20,387 nt of DNA from Peptococcaceae bacterium (GTDB taxonomy: Bacteria > Bacillota > DSM-521 > Neomoorellales > Neomoorellaceae), in assembly GCA_003509545.1 (NCBI GenBank), contig DOLC01000066.1, positions 1 through 20,387 of the forward strand, given 5' to 3'. Each line of letters begins with the position of its first letter. Within the stretch, counting starts at the first letter, position 1. Below the pieces are notes generated by a model. The model was not told where the DNA came from, searched no databases, and worked only from the letters and a program-made list of their open reading frames with translations. Positions 15,959 to 20,387 of this stretch are shown piece by piece. Made by a program: the position numbers and the translations under genes.

Positions 15959-15988
15959 AGTATAGCGCAAAATCCTTTGCCAAATCAA
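15959..15988 (-). promoter_or_regulatory. Promoter of the B12 biosynthesis operon
   Basis: On the minus strand TTGATT (15983-15988), an 18-base spacer and TATACT (15959-15964) fit a sigma-A promoter. The start would be near 15951, about a dozen bases before the first paired base of the riboswitch, which is the usual arrangement. It would drive the operon down to the terminator after cobC. Confidence 0.7.
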
Positions 15989-16082
15989 GAATTATTGCAG
16001 TAACTCTCAAATCGGTTCATGTGGTCTTACCCACTTTTTTGTGAAGATTTGCGAGCGCCTATCGGGAAAATACGCTTTAGCA

Positions 16083-16488
16083 TTTTCATCTTCCTGCTGG
16101 TGCCGCCGCAGGAGGCATGAACATCTATCCCTAAAATAACTTCTCTCCGGTCTCCAGGCCGGCATTGTTTTCCCTCGCTAAGTGGTCCTAGCAAACCAGC
16201 CTACGGCTCAGCCTCGGGCTCGGGCAGGGTTCCCGGCCTATTCAGCATCCTTGCTTCAGCGTACCGCACCAGTTTCCCGAAGCTCGCGAACCGGGTTCCC
16301 GGCCTATTCAGCATCCTCTCTTCAGAGGCCGGCCTCGGACTTCCTGTCCTGGGCCCCGCCCTCCCTCCTCGCCGTCGCCAAGGCTGCTGGTCCCCCCGGA
16401 CCAAATCCCTCGCTCCAAACAAATGCCGGCCCACTGTTTTCATCCTTCTGCCGGTGCCGCTCGCCACATGAACGTCTACTTTCTAAAT
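16083..16488. repeat. Pair of degenerate direct repeats about 350 bases apart
   Basis: The segment 16083-16136 resembles 16437-16488 on the same strand. Both begin TTTTCATC, share GGTGCCGC about 17 bases into the segment and ATGAAC about 34 bases in, and then read TCTA-CTAAA. The first 24 bases differ at three positions, and later there is a 3-base length difference. They bracket the shorter 25-base repeats, which suggests a duplicated or composite intergenic element. Confidence 0.6.
16227..16317. repeat. Two identical 25-base direct repeats, 66 bases apart
   Basis: Bases 16227-16251 and 16293-16317 are identical, starting GGGTTCCCGGCC and ending CAGCATCCT. Similarity continues 8 bases further (CTTCAG shared) with two changes, and partly upstream (GCTCG). 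The unit contains CCGGGTTCCCGG in the second copy, which can form a small hairpin. Two copies only and no leader or cas genes, so this is not a CRISPR array. Confidence 0.8.
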
Positions 16489-16607
16489 TTCTTGCTCTGT
16501 CTCAATAATCCTTGGAACTTTTTTATACTTTTTGGAAAAATTCTAACCCTAAAAACACGGGTATTTGTATCCACGGGTTCGGAATGTAAGTTTTCGGTAA
16601 ACCCGGT

Positions 16608-16634
16608 AGCTGCCGGGCACCGCCCGGCGGCCAC
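16608..16634 (-). terminator. Strong hairpin after the PHP gene, possible terminator without a good U-tract
   Basis: GCCGGGC (16612-16618), loop ACC, GCCCGGC (16622-16628) form a perfect 7-bp stem, and the pairing can extend outward to about 15 bp with a mismatch. It begins less than 20 bases after the PHP stop at 16651-16653. The bases that follow on the minus strand (GGGTTTACC) are a poor U-tract, so termination may be weak or the hairpin may only protect the 3' end. Confidence 0.45.
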
Positions 16635-16650
16635 CGTTGAGCGTCACCTT

Positions 16651-17556
16651 CTAAGGGCCACAAGTTACTTCAGCCCCCTCCCCCAGCGTCCGGACCCCGC
16701 CTGCCGGATCTTTGGCGCCTCTGCCTGGGTTGCAGGCCTGTTCCCTTAGTTTTTCTATAACCTCCTCGCCGACGGTCACGGCCCCCAGCTCCGCATGTTC
16801 CGGAACGTCAGAACCGTGAAAATCCGAGCCTCCGGTTACCAGGAGGCCCAGCTCCTCCGCCATGGCCAGGTAACCTGCCGTCTCGTCCCGGCTATGCCGG
16901 GGATAATAGGCCTCCAGCCCCTGAAGCCCCCTCCCCGCCAGCTCCCTTATAATGGTGTCTTCCCCTATGAGCCCGGGATGGGCCAGTACGGCCACCCCCT
17001 GACAAGACCTGATAATCTCCACGCCTTCGGCCGGCGTAAGTTTGTGCCGGGGCACATAAGCCGGCCGCCCTCGTTCCAAAAGCCGGGAAAAGGCAAACTC
17101 GATAGAGGGAACAAAGCCCCGCGCCACCAGGGCCTGGGCGATATGCAGGCGTCCGACGGCCCGCCCCCGGACCACGGCGGACACATCGTCCCACGTAAGG
17201 GGATAACCGAGTTCCTGCAACCTGGAAACGATCTTCAGGCACCGGGTATATCGGGCCTCCTGCCTTTTTAGCAAAAAGCTGCGCAGCCTGTCCCCCTCGA
17301 AATCGATATAATACCCCAGCAGGTGGACATCGCGACCCTCCCACTCGGTACTAAGCTCAATGCCGGGGATTACCTCCACACCGTAAAGGGAGGCTGCTCC
17401 CAGGGCTTCCTCCAGGCCGTCCACCGTATCATGGTCCGTAACTGCTATGGTACTTAGCCCTTTTTCACCCGCCAGACGCACCAATTCCCGGGGCGTCAGT
17501 TTTCCATCCGAAGCGGTGGTATGGGTATGGAGGTCTCCGCCTATGGCTGCCGGCAC
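16651..17556 (-). CDS. PHP-domain phosphoesterase (YciV/RNase AM-like)
   Basis: A 301-residue metal-dependent phosphoesterase of the PHP superfamily. Metal ligands are visible in GDLHTHTTASDG (His10, His12, Asp17), VTDHDTVDG (Asp41, His42), IPGIELSTEW (Glu67), His78 in DVHLLGYY, AHPG in the second half and GGSDFHG near residue 250. The order and the 280-300 residue length match the group that includes the 3',5'-nucleotide bisphosphatase and the E. coli YciV/TrpH (RNase AM) 5'-3' exonuclease. Which activity it has is not decided by sequence. The start is GTG at 17554-17556. It lies 19 bases after the unrecognised gene downstream of rny, so a role in RNA or nucleotide turnover fits. Confidence 0.88.
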   Translation of the reverse strand: MPAAIGGDLHTHTTASDGKLTPRELVRLAGEKGLSTIAVTDHDTVDGLEEALGAASLYGVEVIPGIELSTEWEGRDVHLLGYYIDFEGDRLRSFLLKRQEARYTRCLKIVSRLQELGYPLTWDDVSAVVRGRAVGRLHIAQALVARGFVPSIEFAFSRLLERGRPAYVPRHKLTPAEGVEIIRSCQGVAVLAHPGLIGEDTIIRELAGRGLQGLEAYYPRHSRDETAGYLAMAEELGLLVTGGSDFHGSDVPEHAELGAVTVGEEVIEKLREQACNPGRGAKDPAGGVRTLGEGAEVTCGP

Positions 17557-17575
17557 CCCCTGCTTCCCGGTCTCA

Positions 17576-18097
17576 CTACTGCTTGTTAAAGACGAGTACC
17601 CGACCTTCTTCTCTAAAGGCTATCAGCTTCTTCTGGGTCGCCTCTCTCTTTATACTCTCCAACATGTGGTCGATTATTTCTTCCTGTACCAGCAGGTCTT
17701 CTTCTTGCACATTTTCATTGACTTCCGCCACCAAACTCTCGCCGAAGTCCTGGCGTACGAGGGTCATTATGAGGTCGATTTCTCCCTGGGACAGGGTTCC
17801 TACGTCCCTCTGCACCTCGAGAACGGCGAGCTGCTCGAAGCAATGATAATCCAGGCTGATCACCTGGGCCTCCCGCTGCTCCAAAAGATTAAAGGTAGCT
17901 AAAGACTTCACAAACTGGTCCCTGAAGCCTTCCAGTTTCTCCCGGGAAACCCGACCCCTCAGCATAAAGGAAAACTTGAGGATGCGGGCGCCTGGTTCGT
18001 AGTTGATGGTCCCTATCTCAGGGTAGCGCACCAGTATGGAGATCAATAGACCTACGCTGTCGGATATCTCGCCGTTGTACCGGTACCGCACGCCCAT
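17576..18097 (-). CDS. Unrecognised conserved-looking protein between rny and the PHP gene
   Basis: A protein of 173 residues that I do not recognise. It begins MGVRYRYNGEISDSVGLLIS, has an alternating beta-like first half (INYEPGARILKFSFMLRG) and a strongly charged, helical second half rich in Glu, Gln and Lys (NVQEEDLLVQEEIIDHMLES), ending VLVFNKQ. There are no membrane segments or signal peptide. I chose the ATG at 18095-18097 because AGGTGG lies 5 bases upstream; an ATG at 18167-18169 would add 24 residues but has no good ribosome binding site. It is separated from rny by a terminator and is probably co-transcribed with the PHP gene. Confidence 0.75.
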   Translation of the reverse strand: MGVRYRYNGEISDSVGLLISILVRYPEIGTINYEPGARILKFSFMLRGRVSREKLEGFRDQFVKSLATFNLLEQREAQVISLDYHCFEQLAVLEVQRDVGTLSQGEIDLIMTLVRQDFGESLVAEVNENVQEEDLLVQEEIIDHMLESIKREATQKKLIAFREEGRVLVFNKQ

Positions 18098-18186
18098 ATT
18101 TGCCACCTGCCTTCTGTCCAAACAGTGTTCAAGGCTTAGTTCTGCACCTTCTTGAAAAAATCCTGCCATCTTTTAGTCCGGGCCGT

Positions 18187-18237
18187 AAAAAAGATGGTGG
18201 CAGGGATGGCAATTTAAGGCCCTTCTGCCACCCTGCC
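18187..18237 (-). terminator. Rho-independent terminator after rny
   Basis: On the minus strand GGCAGGG-TGGCA, a 14-base loop and TGCCA-TCCCTGCC form a 12-bp stem with one bulged base, followed after ACCATC by six T (18187-18192). It lies 20 bases after the rny stop and should separate rny from the following gene pair. Confidence 0.85.
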
Positions 18238-18256
18238 TTAAAAGTACTTTCCCGGC

Positions 18257-19804
18257 CTATTTGGCATAATCCACAGCCCTTGTTTCCCGGATAACCACCA
18301 CCTTAATCTGACCGGGATATTCCAGTTCCTGCTCGATCTTCTTCACTATGTCCCGGGCCAGTTGCGCGGCCATGGTGTCGTCTATCTTTTCGGGCTTGAC
18401 GATAATCCGAATCTCGCGGCCGGCCTGGATGGCGTACGCCTTATCAACTCCACCGAAGGAGTCGGCAATTTCTTCCAGTTTCTCCAGCCGCTTAATATAG
18501 GCCTCCAATGTTTCCCGCCTCGCCCCGGGCCTGGCGGCCGATATGGCGTCGGCAGCCTGCACCAACACGGCCTCGATGCTCCGCGGCTCTATATCCCCGT
18601 GGTGGGCGGCAATGGCATGGATTACCTCCGGGGACTCACGGTATTTCTTGGCCAGCTCGACCCCGATATTAACATGGGGTCCTTCCACTTCAAAGTCCAC
18701 GGCCTTCCCGATATCGTGGAGCAGGCCCGCACGCTTGGCCACCTGGACATCGGCCCCGAGTTCGGCCGCCATGGAGCCTGCCAAAAAGGCCACCTCCAGG
18801 GAATGCTTAAGGACGTTCTGGCCGTAGCTGGTCCGGTACTTAAGCCGGCCCAACAGCCGAATGAGTTCCGGGTGCAGGCCGTGAACCCCGGCTTCGAAGG
18901 CAGCCTGTTCCCCTTCCTCCCGGATCTTCTGCTCGATCTCACGCCGGGCCCTTTCTACCATTTCCTCGATGCGGGCCGGGTGAATGCGGCCGTCGGCAAT
19001 GAGCTTCTCCAGGGCAATCCGGGCTATTTCCCTCCGGATGGGGTCAAAGGCCGACAAAATAACAGCCTCCGGAGTATCATCGATTATTAAGTCCACACCG
19101 GTCAGGGTTTCCAGGGCGCGGATATTCCGGCCCTCGCGGCCGATAATACGCCCCTTCATCTCATCGTTGGGCAGGTTAACCACCGAAACCGTGGTCTCGG
19201 CCACCACTTCAGGAGCACACCGCTGAATGGCCCAGGTAATGATCTCTTTGGCCCGCTTGTCGGCCTCCTCCTTGGCCTCGGTTTCCACTTGTTTGATCAG
19301 CAGAGCGGCCTCATGGCGCACCTCCTCCTCTACGCTCTTTAAGAGTAACGCCTTGGCCTCCTCCGTCGTTAAGCCCGAAAGGCGCTCCAGCTCGGCCACC
19401 TGCTGCCGCTTTAACTCCTCCAAATGCTGTTTGAGGCGCTGGAGCTCTTCCTCCTGCCGGTGGAGATGGGCTTCCCTGCGCTCGAGGCCCTCGGCTTTCC
19501 GCTCCAGGGCCTCCTCTTTCTGCAGCAGGCGGCGCTCCAGCCGCTGGAGCTCGGTGCGCCTTTCGCGGTTTTCCCGCTCTACCTCATTACGGAGGCGGTG
19601 AACCTCTTCCTTGGCCTCCAAAAGAGCCTCCCGCTTTTTGGCCTCGGCCTCCCTTTTGGCCTCCTGGATAATGGTCGCTGCCGACTTTTCTGCGGAAGCT
19701 ATCTTAGTCTCCACCATATACTTGCGGAGAACATAGCCGATGCCCGTGCCTGCCGCCAAAGCCGCCACCAGTAGGGCTACTATCCAATAGGAAATGTCTC
19801 TCAC
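18257..19804 (-). CDS. rny: Ribonuclease Y
   Basis: A 515-residue endoribonuclease that starts mRNA decay in Firmicutes and is anchored to the membrane. Residues 5-25 form one transmembrane helix, about 35-190 a long charged coiled coil, about 208-270 a KH RNA-binding domain with GRIIGREGRNIRALE, and about 330-430 the HD metal-dependent nuclease domain with catalytic His363-Asp364 in GLLHDIGKAVD. Length and order are exactly as in the family. The start is GTG at 19802-19804, immediately after AAGGGG, with no in-frame alternative before a stop. An intrinsic terminator ends only about 7-10 bases before this start, and a long folded leader lies upstream, so synthesis may be controlled by attenuation. 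Confidence 0.97.
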   Translation of the reverse strand: MRDISYWIVALLVAALAAGTGIGYVLRKYMVETKIASAEKSAATIIQEAKREAEAKKREALLEAKEEVHRLRNEVERENRERRTELQRLERRLLQKEEALERKAEGLERREAHLHRQEEELQRLKQHLEELKRQQVAELERLSGLTTEEAKALLLKSVEEEVRHEAALLIKQVETEAKEEADKRAKEIITWAIQRCAPEVVAETTVSVVNLPNDEMKGRIIGREGRNIRALETLTGVDLIIDDTPEAVILSAFDPIRREIARIALEKLIADGRIHPARIEEMVERARREIEQKIREEGEQAAFEAGVHGLHPELIRLLGRLKYRTSYGQNVLKHSLEVAFLAGSMAAELGADVQVAKRAGLLHDIGKAVDFEVEGPHVNIGVELAKKYRESPEVIHAIAAHHGDIEPRSIEAVLVQAADAISAARPGARRETLEAYIKRLEKLEEIADSFGGVDKAYAIQAGREIRIIVKPEKIDDTMAAQLARDIVKKIEQELEYPGQIKVVVIRETRAVDYAK

Positions 19805-19810
19805 CCCCTT

Positions 19811-19843
19811 AACATAAAATAAAGCCGAGCAGAAACCCGGCTT
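19811..19843 (-). terminator. Intrinsic terminator directly in front of the rny start codon
   Basis: On the minus strand AAGCCGGG (19836-19843), loop TTTCTG, CTCGGCTT (19822-19829) form an 8-bp stem with one G-U, followed by TTTATTTTA. The T-rich tract ends within 10 bases of the GTG start of rny. It either ends a separate small RNA or acts as an attenuator for rny. Confidence 0.8.
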
Positions 19844-20099
19844 GGGAAGGACGTCCTACCAATTTTCCCCTTGAAAAGATACACCTATACACCTCCTGGG
19901 TAAGAACCGGCCAACGGGACCCGTTTCTACTTCCGGCCTCAGGGCACGAGAAAGGCCCTTACTTCTCAGCAGTCCGTATTCTATTACCCCGATTATGGTC
20001 AAAGGCCGCCTACTGGCCCCTTTTAAGCTTAAGGCACAAGCCTTTCACGGTGTTTCTATTTCAAGGATTGGTAGTACGCCTTAACACCTAGTTTCCCTC
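19811..20099 (-). ncRNA. Long structured leader or stand-alone RNA upstream of rny, family not recognised
   Basis: RNA of about 285 nt from the promoter at 20106-20135 to the terminator at 19811-19843. The ends pair: 20067-20074 with 19856-19863 (8 bp, perfect), 20059-20066 with 19869-19876 (8 bp, perfect), 20076-20082 with 19847-19854 (7 pairs with one bulge), and inward 20049-20057 with 19877-19885 (8 pairs, one mismatch). Inside are hairpins at 20031-20044 and 20001-20023 and a domain closed by 19979-19989 with 19898-19906. I find no T-box, SAM, cobalamin, SRP, tmRNA or RNase P signature. It may be a regulatory leader of rny or an independent small RNA. The fold was drawn by hand. Confidence 0.65.
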
Positions 20100-20105
20100 A
20101 GTGGT

Positions 20106-20135
20106 ATTGTATTATTTTCGGTCATCGGCTGTCAA
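20106..20135 (-). promoter_or_regulatory. Promoter of the rny leader
   Basis: On the minus strand a perfect TTGACA (20130-20135), an 18-base spacer and TACAAT (20106-20111) form a strong sigma-A promoter. Transcription would start near 20099, about 295 bases before the rny start codon. Confidence 0.8.
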
Positions 20136-20348
20136 GCAAGCTGCGGTCTGACGTATCCCCAGTTTTGATCCCGGCCTGCTTGGCTTTCGCTCGCAAAGGC
20201 CTCCCTCGCGGGCAGGACTTTTGCTTGGCTTAAAGGCTTAAAGTACAGGCCTCCCGGCAGGATTTAAGCCTCCTGCCTTAGTTGCCGGCAGCAGGGTTCT
20301 CATGGCCTCGGGCCTTTCTTTAGCCTTTCGCCAAGGTTAAAGCCAGGG
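20136..20348. other. Gene-free right end with short inverted and tandem motifs
   Basis: About 210 bases without a gene. It contains a perfect 7-bp hairpin (20256-20262 with 20271-20277), whose 8-base loop TTTAAGCC is complementary to a tandem GGCTTAAA pair at 20227-20242. No U-tract follows on the minus strand, and on the plus strand only TTAGTTG. It may be the tail of an upstream transcription unit or an intergenic repeat. Confidence 0.4.
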
Positions 20349-20387
20349 AGATCGGGAGAGCGTCGGGTAGGGAAAGAGCGTAGATCT
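20349..20387. other. Residual Illumina universal adapter at the contig end
   Basis: These 39 bases match the reverse complement of the Illumina universal adapter at 36 of 39 positions, beginning AGATCGG and ending GTAGATCT. They are not genomic. The three mismatches suggest consensus from low-quality read tails. Confidence 0.93.

Larger units (their letters stand above)
15989..16650. other. Gene-poor region between the PHP gene and the B12 promoter
   Basis: About 660 bases with no convincing gene. It holds two kinds of direct repeat (listed separately), a strong hairpin right after the PHP gene, and an AT-rich patch at about 16490-16600. The plus-strand open frame at 16182-16508 is just the repeats in translation. 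The region could be a decayed mobile or repeat element, but I see no transposase remnant or clear terminal inverted repeats. Confidence 0.5.

Noticed and set aside
16227..16317. CRISPR array
   Set aside because: There are only two repeat copies, the longer repeats around them are degenerate, and no cas genes are present.
16182..16508. Plus-strand open frame of 108 codons in the intergenic region
   Set aside because: It is a translation of the direct repeats (the peptide repeats itself), has no ribosome binding site and no protein-like composition.
16524..16529. TATACT on the plus strand as a promoter
   Set aside because: No -35-like hexamer lies at a suitable distance and there is no plus-strand gene to serve.
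19811..20099. T-box leader, SRP RNA, tmRNA or RNase P RNA
   Set aside because: I looked for the T-box TGGNACCGCG sequence, the SRP GGTCAGGTCCGGAAGGAAG core, a tmRNA CCA-type end and the RNase P GAGGAAAGTCC core; none is present. 6S RNA is not fully excluded.
14..20348. Similarity between the two contig ends (GGCCTGCTT and GCGAAAGC motifs), as if the contig were circular
   Set aside because: The shared words are only about 8-12 bases, in different order and spacing, and both ends carry adapter; there is no real terminal overlap.

Overview
The window is a complete assembled contig rather than an arbitrary slice. Bases 1-13 match the 3' end of the Illumina TruSeq adapter, and 20349-20387 match the reverse complement of the universal adapter with three mismatches. 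Between them lies GC-rich bacterial DNA in which every gene I can support is on the minus strand, so transcription runs from high to low coordinates. Gene content suggests an anaerobic, GC-rich member of the Firmicutes (Clostridia), with Moorella-type thermophiles a good guess: it has a membrane-anchored RNase Y, a purely anaerobic (early cobalt insertion) B12 pathway, Shine-Dalgarno-rich intergenic joints and many GTG/TTG starts. The taxonomic name is inference only.

Right part (about 16650-20348). A strong promoter (TGTCAA/ATTGTA on the plus strand at 20130-20135 and 20106-20111) drives a leader of about 285 nt. The leader folds on paper into a long closing helix with internal hairpins and ends in a Rho-independent terminator only a few bases before the GTG start of rny (RNase Y). 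A terminator follows rny. After it come a small unrecognised protein gene and a PHP-family phosphoesterase gene. Around this is a gene-poor stretch of about 700 bases (15940-16650) that carries degenerate direct repeats.

Middle and left part (about 485-15990). A promoter, a full cobalamin (AdoCbl) riboswitch and a terminator with a plausible competing antiterminator precede an operon of 18 genes, tightly packed except for one gap of about 120 bases: cobU-cbiD-cbiE-cbiT-cbiL-cbiF-cbiG-cbiH-cbiJ-cbiX-cbiC-cbiP-cbiB-(gap)-cobT-cobS-pduX-cobD-cobC. Together they cover nearly the whole route from sirohydrochlorin to cobalamin. CbiX inserts cobalt. CbiL, H, F, G, D, J, T, E and C build cobyrinic acid. 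CbiP amidates it. PduX and CobD make aminopropanol phosphate from threonine and CbiB attaches it. CobU activates the product to the GDP form, CobT makes alpha-ribazole phosphate, and CobS and CobC finish the nucleotide loop. Conspicuously absent are cbiA (a,c-diamide synthase), a corrinoid adenosyltransferase, cobalt transport genes and any gene for the lower ligand base, which must lie elsewhere.

At the far left, a small helix-turn-helix-like gene follows cobC. Its ribosome binding site lies inside a perfect terminator hairpin. A further leftward promoter points off the end of the contig.

The most unusual item is the long structured leader with a terminator in front of rny, which matches no RNA family I recognise. 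The B12 operon is well-known biology in an unusually complete single-locus form.
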